Below, piece by piece: positions 52,665-63,800 of a DNA stretch of 64,000 nt. Every line of letters begins with the position of its first letter. Position 1 is the stretch's first letter. The stretch comes from Eutreptiella sp. 'Long Island Sound 2002'. Lineage: Eukaryota; Euglenozoa; Euglenophyceae; Eutreptiales; Eutreptiaceae. The notes beneath the pieces are model-generated. The model was not told the DNA's origin, ran no database searches, and was given only the letters and a program-made list of their open reading frames with translations. The position numbers were made by a program, and so were the translations under genes. The stretch spans positions 95,103,568 through 95,167,567 of the forward strand of contig OZ038383.1 in assembly GCA_964036045.1 (NCBI GenBank), given 5' to 3'.

Positions 52665-53491
52665 ATGGCTATGCGGGAGCAGTTGGACGAGCTGATGAAG
52701 CAGCTATATTTCGTGCTGTGCGTTCTAGCGGTGATCTAGGGAATCGTTCTAGTCTTGATCTAGGCAGCACGATCGGCCGCTAGACTGTCGCTAGAACGCC
52801 GCTAGAACAGTTGCCTAGAACGCCGCTAGAACGCTCTTGTACTACAGAACGCAGCGACCCAGGCGCTGATGGCGCAAATCCTGGAGGCGGACAGGCGTGC
52901 GGCGGAGGAGCCGAAGGCCGAGCAGGCCCCGCACCCCAAAGCCCCCCTCGCCATGCCCAAGCCCAAGCGCAAGCCCCAACCCCAAGCCCATCGTCCACCG
53001 TCGCCACCCCCTCCCCCATTGGTAGCCCGGAAGGGGGCGGGGGCGTTGGAGGAACCGGCAGAGGTGGAGGCGGCGCGGGGAGAGCTCAAAGAATTCTTGG
53101 ATTCCCGCGCCGCCTCCAAGGCGGCCAAGACCCGGGCTGAGACGAAAGTCTCGGCCTGGGAGGTAAAATTGCGGAGCCTGGTGGAGGATGGAGCGGAGGA
53201 GGAAAGGGTGGAGTGGGCGGAGGCCAACCTTCGCAAGGCGAAGGCGAAGGTGGCCGAGAAGGCGGCGGCGCTGGAGGGCTCGAGCGGGCGGTGAGGCAGT
53301 GCGAGAGGCAGTTGGCGGCGGTGGTGGCGAGGGTGAAGGACGAGGAGGTGGACGAGGTGGTGGAGGTGGACGTGCATGGCGAGGTGGAGGAGGAGGCGAG
53401 CGTGAAGGATGAGGAGGAGGAGACCAAGGTGGTGGAGGCGGCGCCGGCGGGGGGGGGGGGGGGGGGACGAGCGACTGGCTCGGGCAGTTGA
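52665..53491 (+). CDS. Coiled-coil / acidic block of copy 2 (exons 52665-52712 and 52848-53491)
   Basis: MAMREQLDELMKQLYF (52665-52712) splices in phase 0 to NAATQALMAQILEADRRAAE. A Pro/Lys-rich stretch follows, then a long helix (ELKEFLDSRAASKAAKTRAE, EERVEWAEANLRKAKAKVAE). A one-base frame change near 53265 leads to AVRQCERQLAAVVARVKDEE and an acidic Val/Glu/Asp tail before a G run at 53450. This order matches 205-610 of copy 1. It is probably a self-associating accessory protein or the C-terminal part of the transposase; which of the two cannot be told. Confidence 0.45.
52713..52847 (+). other. Intron with GTTCTAGCG palindromic module (52721-52833)
   Basis: Donor TTC|GTGCTG, acceptor GTACTACAG, 135 bp. 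The left arm has CGTTCTAGCGGTGATCTAG and CGTTCTAGTCTTGATCTAG; the right arm has CGCTAGAACGCCGCTAGAAC, AGTTGCCTAGAACGCCGC, TAGAACG. A 33-base stretch of the right arm is identical to the intron at 54189-54343. Confidence 0.6.
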
Positions 53492-53546
53492 TGGGGTCGA
53501 GGGCTGCCACCCACTCAACCCCCCCCAAGCCTAGCCCCTGCCAGCA

Positions 53547-54188
53547 GTGGGCGACGAATCGCCAGTGGTTGGCCCCCCCTTTTTCCGCTCAGAGGTGAAG
53601 ATGTTGGTTTGCACCAACTCAAACATCTTCGGCCCCCCTTTCGGGGGGGGGGGGGGGGCACCTTCCCCCACCGCTTGCTCCCCTGCCCCGGCAACTCACG
53701 TTGCCGACCCTACGACCCCTCGACCACCCCCATGCGCAGGGGCTTGTCCAGGTGGACAACCCCCTCCCCGTCCACCCATACCCATCGCCCCGCCCCCAAC
53801 AGCAGGTGGTGCACTCGCACCAACAAAAACCGGAGAGTCCATACCGGACTCTCCGGGGCAACGAGGAGAGGGATGTTCATGTTTGGGGGGTGGGGGCCAG
53901 CCAGGACTGCGGGGTCCCATGGCAGGTGCTGGAGGGCCCCCGGGGAAGGCCTGGGTGTGGACGCCGACCTGGTCGGCGCTGCTGGACCTCGAGGGTTTTA
54001 GCCCCGAGGCGGCGAACCGGGGGGTGTATGCCGGGGTGGTGCAAGGCATCGCCACCCGGCCCAAGCCCAAGCCCAAGCCCGCCGCAGCCCCCGCTGGCGG
54101 CCCCCCGCAGCCGCACCCCCCCAACCCCGCGGACACCTTCGCCAAGGCACTGGGGGCCATCTCCCCCGCCCTGGACCGCCAAGGCACG
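53547..54188 (+). CDS. Pro-rich and conserved-domain exon of copy 2
   Basis: A Pro/Gly-rich lead is followed by WTPTWSALLDLEGFSPEAAN, GVYAGVVQGIATRPKPKPKP and FAKALGAISPALDRQGT, ending at donor ACG|GTATGT. The W-S-x2-L, GVVQG and AL-G-AI landmarks align with the 642-1336 exon of copy 1. Sequence just upstream (53472-53520) carries SDWLGQLMGSRAA, the counterpart of TDWMRNRLGSSLAA, in another frame; G runs at 53450 and 53645 coincide with the frame changes. Confidence 0.45.
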
Positions 54189-54343
54189 GTATGTCAATTG
54201 CGTTCTAGCGTTGATCTAGCGAACCGTTCTAGCGCTGATCTAGCCACCGCCGTACCGCCGCCGCTAGAACATCGCTAGAACGCTGCTAGAACAGTTGCCT
54301 AGAACGCCGCTAGAACGCACCTGCATTTTGTTTGTCTCTTCAG
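54189..54343 (+). other. Intron with GTTCTAGCG palindromic module (54201-54317)
   Basis: Donor GTATGT, acceptor TGTCTCTTCAG, 155 bp, phase 0, at the same codon boundary as the copy 1 intron. Left arm: CGTTCTAGCGTTGATCTAG, CGTTCTAGCGCTGATCTAG. Right arm: CGCTAGAACGCTGCTAGAAC, AGTTGCCTAGAACGCCGC, TAGAACG. Confidence 0.7.
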
Positions 54344-55317
54344 GTTGTCAGCGTGCAGACGTGTGGAGGCGACCCCCGCGGGGTGCGCGTGGAGTGGCGC
54401 GATGGTGGAGGGCGGACGCGCCTCGTGGGGATCACCGAGTTGAGCCGGATGTTGGGGGCGAACCCCAATTTGGCCCTCTCGGTGCTGGAGGGTTTGGGTA
54501 GGTGGGAAGCGGGCAAGAGTGCGGGGGGCATGGACCCGCAGCGCAAGGGCTAGGCCAGGTTGCAGGACTGGGGGGGGGATGACAGCAGCAGCAGTGGCAG
54601 CGGGGGGAAGACACCCCCCCCAAGGCCCCCAAACCCCCCCCCAAGGCCCCCAAGGAAAAACCCCGCCCCCGCCACTTCGAGAGTAGCGACGAAGAGGCGC
54701 ACCCCCAAGCCCCCAAGCCAAAGCCCAAGGCCAAGCCGCAGGCCAAGGGCAAGGGCAAAGCCACCCCCCCCCCCCCCCCCAAACCCCAGGCCCCCCCTAT
54801 GCAAGAAAGGGGCCGGGACCTGTATGGGAATGTGCCGGGTGTGGGGGACACCCGGTATGTCCCTTGGGCGGAGGGGGGCAATGGGGGGACCGTCAGCCAA
54901 GTGACGGTGTTGGGGGATTGCGATGAGGAGTTGGACCCGGGGGAGTGGTGGGTGGTGTCGTAGGGGTCCAAAGGGGAGGGGAAGGGGGGGAAGAAGGGGA
55001 AGAAGGGGAAGAAGAGGAAGCAGGAGAAAGAGGGGGGCACCTTCCGGGTGGCGGGGGACCTCCTCTTCCTCACCCGGGAGGAGGCGGAGGCCCACCTCCG
55101 GGAGGCCTTGGAGGCCGGGGACGACGGGGACGACGGGGACGACGGGGACGACGAGGGGGACGAGGGTGGTGACAAGGGGGAGGGGGGTGAGGCGGGGGGT
55201 GAGGCGGGGGGTGACAAGGGGGGTGAGAAGGAAGGGGACACGGGGGGTGGGGGTGAGAAGGGGGGTGCCGGGAGCAAGGATGAGCCCCGGCAACCCCCCA
55301 CCACGCAGGAGGGGTAA
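54344..55317 (+). CDS. C-terminal exon of copy 2: Lys/Pro linker and acidic tail
   Basis: Opens VVSVQTCGGDPRGVRVEWRD and ELSRMLGANPNLALSVLEGL, homologous to the start of the copy 1 exon at 1550. A TAG at 54551 is followed by the same frame; a change of frame at C runs near 54616-54650 then gives HFESSDEEAHPQAPKPKPKA. Another TAG (54961-54963) precedes KEGGTFRVAGDLLFLTREEA, EAHLREALEAGDDGDDG and an acidic Gly/Asp/Lys repeat tail ending PPTTQEG (PPTTQDF in copy 1). Two stop codons suggest a pseudogene unless splicing removes them. Confidence 0.45.
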
Positions 55318-55492
55318 CCTGCGTGGCGCGACTTGCGAATGGGGGCCTGGGGGGGAAGGGGGGCTAATCGCACTAACCGGGCTAATCGGGCTAACCCACC
55401 ACGTGACCTGGCGCCGGCCCGCCAAGTGACCTTCCAAGTGACCTATGGGGTGCGGTGGGGGGCTAACCGGGCTAACCGGGGGGTGGGGGTGG
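55318..55492. other. Short spacer with GGGCTAACC repeats
   Basis: GGGCTAATCGCACTAACCGG and GGGCTAACCGGGCTAACCG: a small irregular repeat between the coding tail and the right subterminal region. Confidence 0.5.
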
Positions 55493-55557
55493 GGGAACCC
55501 GGCGCTCCGTGAGTCGGGTCCAGAATCGGGACCCTGTGATTGGCCACGGCTGGCCAT
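55493..55557 (-). CDS. Minus-strand gene start with MAS-x-GQS…DSRSAGF N-terminus
   Basis: On the minus strand, reading into the element from its right end, ATG at 55557 begins MASRGQSQGPDSGPDSRSAG. It matches 47690 in peptide and in upstream sequence (AATGCTCCGCCAC, GGCTACC). Silent third-base differences support coding. The frame stays open to 54550, but overlaps the plus-strand acidic exon and is Pro/Ser-rich there, so only the first ~22 codons are credible; an exon end at GGGTTCC or thereabouts is likely. Confidence 0.4.
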
Positions 55558-55607
55558 GGTAGCCGGGGCAGCTTCTCTTTGAGGAGTGGCGGAGCATTCA
55601 TATATAT

Positions 55608-55871
55608 CGTTCTAGCGGCGTTCTAGCGACGCTCGCTAGAGCGTAGCTAGAACGCCGCTAGAACGAAAAATTTTTGGACTCCAAAATCAGGTGAAAACAG
55701 TGAAATTGTGAAAAAAAAGTATGGGCCCCTGAGTATGGGTAGGGGGGTCCAGGTTGGACACCTCATCCCCCCCCCCCCTGCGGGGGGGGTATCCCCCTCT
55801 TTTTTTCGTTCTAGCCTCTCTAGCCTGTTCTAGGCTAGAACGAGATTGGGTATTCTAGCCTGTACCAAGGG
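55608..55871 (+). repeat. Right terminal region of copy 2
   Basis: Starts with a 58-bp palindrome (CGTTCTAGCGGCGTTCTAG … CTAGAACGCCGCTAGAACG). A spacer follows, shared with 22134-22390 in reverse: GACTCCAAAATCAGGTGAAA, GGGGGGTCCAGGTTGG, then C and G runs. It ends CGTTCTAGCCTCTCTAGCC, TGTTCTAGGCTAGAACGAGA and GTACCAAGGG at 55871. Confidence 0.75.
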
Positions 55872-56309
55872 TGCGCGAGCCCCGAAGGCCAAAAAAGGGC
55901 CTCACTCAAAAACACTGCTTGAAAAATGTATTGGGAGCGTCCGAATGGAGGATGAGATCGAGGTGCAGCAAATTAGCATTCCAATGAATAAACTGAAGTG
56001 GGATGTACAGCTATGTGTATAAAGTCGGAAGTCTGAAGTCTGATTTGGCATCTCGTGTCAAGGACATAAAATAGAACACATCTGAGGAAAAGTCTGATAA
56101 AAGTGTGGTACCCGCCCCCTCCCTTCCTTTCTTCCTGTCCCCCCCCCCCCACACACAGCCACCCACCAGAACAAAAACCATCGTGAAAATGGAAGATTGG
56201 GAAGAATGGGAGACCATGCAACACAGGGGAACACGCCCCCCCGAAAGAAAAAACAGGGTGCAAAAATGGGGCATTGAAGAAAATGGGAGGCCGGGGAAAA
56301 TATTCCACT
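55872..56309. other. Spacer before the satellites
   Basis: No gene supported. A C run at 56140-56150 and ordinary sequence leading into the first satellite unit at about 56310. Confidence 0.4.
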
Positions 56310-57825
56310 GAGGTGGTGTACGCCCCCCTCTGGATAAATATTCCACTGAGGTGGTGTACACCCCCCCCCCTCTGGATAAATATTCCATTGAAGTGGTATA
56401 CACCCCCCCTCTGGATAAATATTCCACTGAGGTGGTGTACACCCCCTCTGCATATATATATTCCATTGAGGTGGTGTACAACCCCCCTCTGGATAAATAT
56501 TCCATTGAGGTGGTGTACACCCCCCGTCCGGATATGTATTCCATGGAGGTGGTGTACACCCCCCCTCTGGATAAATATTCCACCGAGGTGGTGTACACCC
56601 CCCCTCTGGATAAATATTCCATTGAAGTGGTATACACCCCCACCTCTGGATAAATATTCAATTGAGGTGGTATACACCCCCCCTCTGGATAAATATTCCA
56701 CTGAGGTGGTGTGCCCCCCCCCCCCCCCCTCTGGATAAATATTCCACCTAGGTGGTGTACACCCCCCCCCCTCTGGATAAACATTCCATTGTAGTGGTAT
56801 ACACCCCCCCTCTGGATAAATATTCCATTGAGGTGGTGTACAACCCCTCTGGATATATATTCCATTGAGCTGGTGTACAACCCCCCTCTGGATTAATATT
56901 TCATTGAGGTGGTGTACACCCCCGCTCTGGATATATATTCAAGTGAGGTGGTGTACACCCCCCCTCTGGATAAATATTCCATTGAGGTGGTGTACACCCC
57001 CCCTCTAGATATATATTCCACTGAGGTGGTGTGCCCCCCCCCCCCCCCCCTGTGGATAAATATCCCACTGAGGTTGTGTACACCCCCCCCCTCTGGATAA
57101 ATATTCCATTGAAGTGGTATACGTGAGGTGGTGTACACCCCCCATCTGAATATATATTCCATTGAGGTGGTGTACACCCCCCCCCGTCTGAATATGTATT
57201 CCACTAAGGTGGTGCACACCCCCCCTCTGGATAAATACTCCAATGGGTGGTGTACCCCCCCCCCTATGGACAAATATCCCACTGAGGGTGTGTACACCCC
57301 CCCCTCTCTGGATAAATATCCACTAAGGTTGTGTACACCCCTCCCCTCCTCTGGATAAATATTCCATTGAAGTGGTATACACCCCCCCTCTGGATAAATA
57401 TTCCATTGAGGTGGTGTACACCACCCCTCGGGATATATATTCCATTGTGGTGGTGTACATCCCCCCCTCTGAATATGTATTCCACTGAGGTGGTGTGCAC
57501 CCCCCATCTGGATAAATATCCCACTGAGGTTGTGTACACCCCCCCCCCTCTGAATAAATATTCCATTGAGGTGGTGTACCCCCCCCCCTCTGGATAAATA
57601 TTCCATTGAGGTGGTGTACACCCCCCCTATGGATAAATATCCCACTGAGGTAGTGTACGACCCCGCTCTGGATATATATTGCACTGAGGTGTTGTACACC
57701 CCCCCTTTGGATATATATTCCATTGAGGTGGTGTGCACCCCCCCTCTGGATAAATATTCCACTGAGGTGGTGTACACCCCCCCTCTGGATATACATTCCA
57801 CTGAGGTGGTGTACACCCCCCTAAA
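56310..57825. repeat. 39-bp satellite (GTGGTGTACAC-C-run-TCTGGATAAATATTCCATTGAG)
   Basis: About 38 units. The core is GAGGTGGTGTACAC, a C run of 4-16, TCTGGATAAATATTCCA. With seven C the unit is 39 bp, so frames remain open over many units, giving EVVYTPPLDKYSI on the plus strand and LSRGGVYTTSMEY on the minus strand. C-run length variation shifts frame between blocks. Alternating GATAAATATT and GATATATATT variants suggest subfamilies. No sign of translation beyond the period itself. Confidence 0.9.
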
Positions 57826-60800
57826 TAATTCACGGAGGGGGGTAAATAATTCACGGAGGGGTCAAATAATTCACGGAGGGGGGTAAATAATTCACGGAGG
57901 GGTAAATAATTCACGGAGGGGTAAAAATATTCACGGAGGGGGGTAAACAATTCAGAGAGGGGTCAAATAATTCACGGAGGGGGGTAAACAATTCACGGAG
58001 GGGTAAAATAATTCACGGAGGGGGGTAAAGCATTCACAGAGGGGTCAAATAATTCACGGAGGGGGGTAAATAATTCACGGAGGGGTAAAATAATTCTCGG
58101 AGGGGGGTAAACAATTCACAGAGGGGTCAAATAATTCACGGAGGGGGGTAAACAATTCACGGAGGGGTAAAATAATTCACGGAGGGGGGTAAACAATTCA
58201 CGCAGGGGTACAATCATTCACGGAGGGGGGTAAATAATTCACAGAGGGGTCAAATAATTCACGGAGGGGGGTAAATAATTCACGGAGGGGTCAAATAATT
58301 CACAAAGTGGGGTAAAATAATTCACGGAGGGAGGTAAATAATTCACGGAGGGGTCAAATAATTCACGGAGGGGGGTAAACAATTCACGGATGGGTAAAAT
58401 AATTCACACAGGGGGGTAAATAATTCACGGAGGGGTCAAATAATTCACGGAGGGGGGTAAACAATTCACGGAGGGGTCAAATAATTCACGGAGGGGGGTA
58501 AATAATTCACGGAGGGGTCAAATAATTCACAAAGTGGGGTAAAATAATTCACGGAGGGAGGTAAATAATTCACGGAGGGGTCAAATAATTCACGGAGGGG
58601 GGTAAACAATTCACGGAGGGGTCAAATAATTCACGGAGGGGGGTAAATAATTCACGGAGGGGTCAAACAATTCACGGAGGGGGCTAAATAATTCACGGAG
58701 GGGTAAAATAATTCACGGAGGGGCGTAAACAATTCACAGAGGGGTCAAATGATTCACGGAGGGGGGTAAACAATTCACGGAGGGGTAAAATAATTCACGG
58801 AGGGGGGTAAACAATTCACAGAGGGGTCAAATAATTCACGGAGGGGGGTAAAAAATTCACGGAGGGGTAAAATCATTCACGGACGGGGGGTAAACAATTC
58901 ACGGAGGGGTAAAATAATTCACGGAGGGGGGTAAATAATTCACCGAGGGGTAGAATAATTCACGGAGGGGGGTAAACAATTCATAGAGGGGTCAAATAAT
59001 TCACGGAGGGGGGTAAACGATTCACGGAGGGGTAAAATAATTCACGGAGGGGGATAAATAATTCACGGAGGGGTCAAATAATTCACGGAGGGGGGTAAAT
59101 AATTCATGGAGGGGTCAAATAATTCACGGAGGGGGGTAAATAATTCACGGAGGGGTCAAATAATTCACGGAGGGGGGTAAACAATTCACGGAGGGGTCAA
59201 ATAATTCACGGAGGGGGGTAAGCAGTTCACGCAGGGGTCAAATCATTCACGGAGGGGAGTAAACAATTCACAGAGGGGTCAAATAATTCACGGAGGGGGG
59301 TAAATAATTCACGGAGGGGTAAAATAATTCACGGAGGGGGGTAAAAAATTCACCGAGTGGTCAAAAAATTCACGGAGGGGGGTAAAGTATTCACCGAGGG
59401 GTCAAATAATTCACGGAGGGGGGTAAACAATTCACGGAGGGGTCAAATAATTCACGGAGGGGGGTAAAGCATTCACAGAGGGGTCAAATAATTCACGGAG
59501 GGGGGTAAATAATTCACGGAGGGGTAAAATAATTCACGGAGGGGGGTAAACAATTCACAGAGGGGTCAAATAATTCACGGAGGCGGGTAAATAATTCACA
59601 GAGGGGTAAAATAATTCACGCAGGGGGGTAAACAATTCACAGAGGGGTCAAATAATTCACGGAGGGGGGTAAATAATTCACGGAGGGGTCAAATAATTCA
59701 CGGAGGGGGGTAAATAATTCACAGAGGGGTAAAATAATTCACGGAGGGGTCAAATAATTCACGGAGGGGGGTAAATAATTCACGGAGGGGTAAAATAATT
59801 CACGGAGGGGGGTAAACCATTCACGGAGGGGTCAAATAATTCACGGAGGGGGGTAAATAATTCACGGAGGGGTAAAATAATTCACCGAGGGGGGTAAATA
59901 ATTCACGGAGGGGTGAAAAAATTCACGGAGGGGGGTAAGCAGTTCACTAAGGGGTAAAATAATTCACGGAGGGGGGTAAACAATTCACAGAGGGGTCAAA
60001 TAATTCACGGAGGGGGGTAAAAAATTCACGGAGGGGTAAAATAATTCACGGAGGGGGGTAAACAATTCACGGAGGGGTCAAATAATTCACGGAGGGGGGT
60101 AAACAATTCACGGAGGGGTAAAATAATTCACGGAGGGGGGTAAACAATTCATGGAGGGGTAAAATAATTCACGGAGGGGGGTAAACATTTACCGAGGGGT
60201 CAAATAATTCACAGAGGGGGGTAAACAATTCACGGAGGGGTCAAATAATTCACGGAGGGGGGTAAACAATTCACAGAGGGGTCAAATGATTCACGGAGGG
60301 GGGTAAACAATTCACGGAGGGGTCAAATAATTCACGGAGGGGGGTAAATGATTCACGGAGGGGTAAAATAATTCACGGAGGGGGGTAAACAATTCACAGA
60401 GGGGTCAAATAATTCACGGAGGGGGGTAAATAATTCACGGAGGGGTGAAATAATTCACGGAGGGGGGTAAACCATTCACACAGGGGTACAATAATTCACG
60501 GAGGGGGGTAAACAATTCACGCAGGGGTACGATAATTCACGGAGGGGGGTAAAATAATTCACGGAGGGGTAAAATAATTGACGGAGGGGGGGAAACAATT
60601 CACGGAGGGGTCAAATAATTCACGGAGGGGGGTAAACAATTCACGGAGGGGTAAAAAAATTCACGGAGGGGGGTAAACGATTCACAGAGCGGTCAAATAA
60701 TTCACGGAGGGGTAAACAATTCACGGAGGGGTCAAATAATTCACGGAGGGGGGTAAACAATTCACGGAGGGGTAAAATAATTCACGGAGGGGGGTAAACA

Positions 60801-63800
60801 ATTGACGCAGGGGTACGATAATTCACGGAGGGGGGTAAAAAAATTCACGGAGGGGTAAAATAATTGACGGAGGGGGGGAAACAATTCACGGAGGGGTCAA
60901 ATAATTCACGGAGGGGGGTAAACAATTCACGGAGGGGTAAAATAATTGACGGAGGGGGAAAAACAATTCACGGAGGGGTCAAATAATTCACGGAGGGGGG
61001 TAAACAATTCACGGAGGGGTCAAAAAATTCACGGAGGGGGGTAAACATTTCACAAGAGGGTAAAATAATTCACGGAGGGGGGTAAACAATTCAGAGAGGG
61101 GTTAAATAATTCACGGAGGGGGGTAAATAATTCACGGAGGGGTAAAATAATTCACGGAGGGGGGTAAATAATTCACGGAGGGGTAAAATAATTCACGGAG
61201 GGGGGTAAACAATTCACGGAGGGGTCAAATAATTCACGGAGGGGGGTAAATAATTCACGGAGGGGTAAAATAATTCACGGAGGGGGGTAAACATTTCACA
61301 AAGGGGTCAAATAATTCACGGAGGGGGGTAAACAATTCACAGAGGGGTCAAATAATTCACGGAGGGGGGTAAAAAATTCACGGAGGGGTCAAATAATTCA
61401 CGGAGGGGGGTAAACAATTCACGGAGGGGTCAAATGATTCACGGAGGGGGGTAAACATTTCACAAAGGGGTCAAATAATTTACGGAGGGGGGTAAACAAT
61501 TCACAGAGGGGTCAAATAATTCACGGAGGGGGGTAAATAATTCACGGAGGGGTAAAATAATTCACGGAGGGGGGTAAACATTTCACAAAGGGGTCAAATA
61601 ATTCACGGAGGGGGGTAAACAATTCACAGAGGGGTCAAATAATTCACGGAGGGGGGTAAACAATTCACGGAGGGGTCAAATAATTCACGGAGGGGGGTAA
61701 ACAATTCACAGAGGGGTCAAATAATTCACGGAGGGGGGTAAACAATTCACGGAGGGGTAAAATAATTGACGGAGGGGGGGAAACAATTCACGGGGGGGTC
61801 AAATACTTCACGGAGGGGGGTAAACAATTCACAAAGGGGTCAAATAATTCACGGAGGGGTAAATAATTCACGGAGGGGTAAAATAATTGACGGAGGGGGG
61901 TAAACAATTCACGGAGGGGTCAAATAATTCACGGAGGGGGGTAAACAATTCACAGAGGGGTCAAATAATTCACGGAGGGGGGTAAATAATTCACGGAGGT
62001 GTAAAATAATTCACGGAGGGGGGTAAACAATTCACAGAGGGGTCAAATAGTTCACGGAGGGGGGTAAAAAATTCACGGAGGGGTCAAATAATTCACGGAG
62101 GGGGGTAAACAATTCACGGAGGGGTCAAATGATTCACGGAGGGGGGTAAACATTTCACAAAGGGGTCAAATAATTTACGGAGGGGGGTAAACAATTCACA
62201 GAGGGGTCAAATAATTCACGGAGGGGGGTAAAAAATTCACGGAGGGGTAAAATAATTCGGGAAGGGGGGTAAACATTTCACAAAGGGGTCAAATAATTCA
62301 CGGAGGGGGGTAAACAATTCACAGAGGGGTCAAATAATTCACGGAGGGGGGTAAACAATTCACGGAGGGGTCAAATAATTCACGGAGGGGGGTAAACAAT
62401 TCACAGAGGGGTCAAATAATTCACGGAGGGGGGTAAACAATTCACGGAGGGGTAAAATAATTGACGGAGGGGGGGAAACAATTCACGGAGGGGTCAAATA
62501 CTTCACGGAGGGGGGTAAACAATTCACAAAGGGGTCAAATAATTCACGGAGGGGTAAATAATTCACGGAGGGGTAAAATAATTGACGGAGGGGGGTAAAC
62601 AATTCACGGAGGGGTCAAATAATTCACGGAGGGGGGTAAACAATTCACAGAGGGGTCAAATAATTCACGGAGGGGGGTAAATAATTCACGGAGGTGTAAA
62701 ATAATTCACGGAGGGGGGTAAACAATTCACAGAGGGGTCAAATAATTCAGGGAGGGGGGTAAACAATTCACGGAGGGGTAAAATAATTCACGGAGGGGGG
62801 TAAATAATTCACCGAGTGGTCAAATAATTCACGGAGGGGGGTAAGCAGTTCACGGAGGGGTAAAATAATTCACGGAGGGGGGTAAACAATTCACAGAGGG
62901 GTCAAATAATTCACTGAGGGGGGTAAAAAATTCACGGAGGGGTCAAATCTTTCACGGAGGGGGGTAAATAATTCACGGAGGGGTAAAAAAATTCACGGAG
63001 GGGGGTAAACAATTCACGGAGGGGTCAAATAATTCACGGAGGGGGGTAAACAATTCACGGAGGGGTCAAATAATTCACGGAGGGGGGTAAACATTTCACA
63101 AGAGGGTAAAATAATTCACGGAGGGGGGTAAACAATTCAGAGAGGGGTTAAATAATTCACGGAGGGGGGTAAATAATTCACCGAGGGGTAAAATAATTCA
63201 CGGAGGGGGGTATACAATTCACGGAGGGGTAAAATAATTCACGGAGGGGGGTAAACAATTCACGGAGGGGTCAAATAATTCACGGAGGGGGGTAAATAAT
63301 TCACGGAGGGGTAAAATAATTCACGGAGGGGGCCTAAACATTTCACAAAGGGGTCAAATAATTCACGGAGGGGGGTAAACAATTCACAGAGGGGTCAAAT
63401 AATTCACGGAGGGGGGTAAAAAATTCACGGAGGGGTCAAATAATTCACGGAGGGGGGTAAACAATTCACGGAGGGGTCAAATGATTCACGGAGGGGGGTA
63501 AACATTTCACAAAGGGGTCAAATAATTTACGGAGGGGGGTAAACAATTCACAGAGGGGTCAAATAATTCACGGAGGGGGGTAAATAATTCACGGAGGGGT
63601 AAAATAATTCACGGAGGCGGGTAAACATTTCACAGAGGGGTCAAATAATTCACGGAGGGGGGTAAACAATTCACAGAGGGGTCAAATAATTCACGGAGGG
63701 GGGTAAACAATTCACGGAGGGGTCAAATAATTCACGGAGGGGGGTAAACAATTCACAGAGGGGTCAAATAATTCACGGAGGGGGGTAAACAATGCACGGA

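Larger units (their letters stand above)
50482..55871 (+). mobile_element. Complete TIR DNA transposon, copy 2 (5390 bp)
   Basis: Left tip CCCTTGGTACACGCTAGA, then ACCCAAATCGTTCTAGCC and TAGAACG. The reverse complement of the right tip reads CCCTTGGTACAGGCTAGA, then ACCCAATCTCGTTCTAGCC and TAGAAC. The match extends over about 45 bases with few differences. The interior holds a transposase-like frame (50617-52430) and a second coding block (52665-55317) homologous to copy 1. All three introns and both ends carry GTTCTAG palindromes. No clean target-site duplication is visible (flanks AGAGTGCTG and TGCGCGAGC). KDZ or another large DDE group is possible, but I could not assign a superfamily. Confidence 0.75.

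Noticed and set aside
54550-55557. 335-codon minus-strand protein across the whole acidic exon
   Set aside because: Beyond the first ~22 codons it is Pro/Ser low complexity antisense to the plus-strand acidic tail, whose homology to copy 1 is better supported.
50482-55871. Target-site duplication for copy 2
   Set aside because: Flanks AGAGTGCTG and TGCGCGAGC share no convincing direct repeat; a 2-3-base match is not meaningful.
56011-57950. Several 100-307-codon frames over the 39-bp satellite
   Set aside because: The 39-bp period is a multiple of three, so open frames are expected without any gene.
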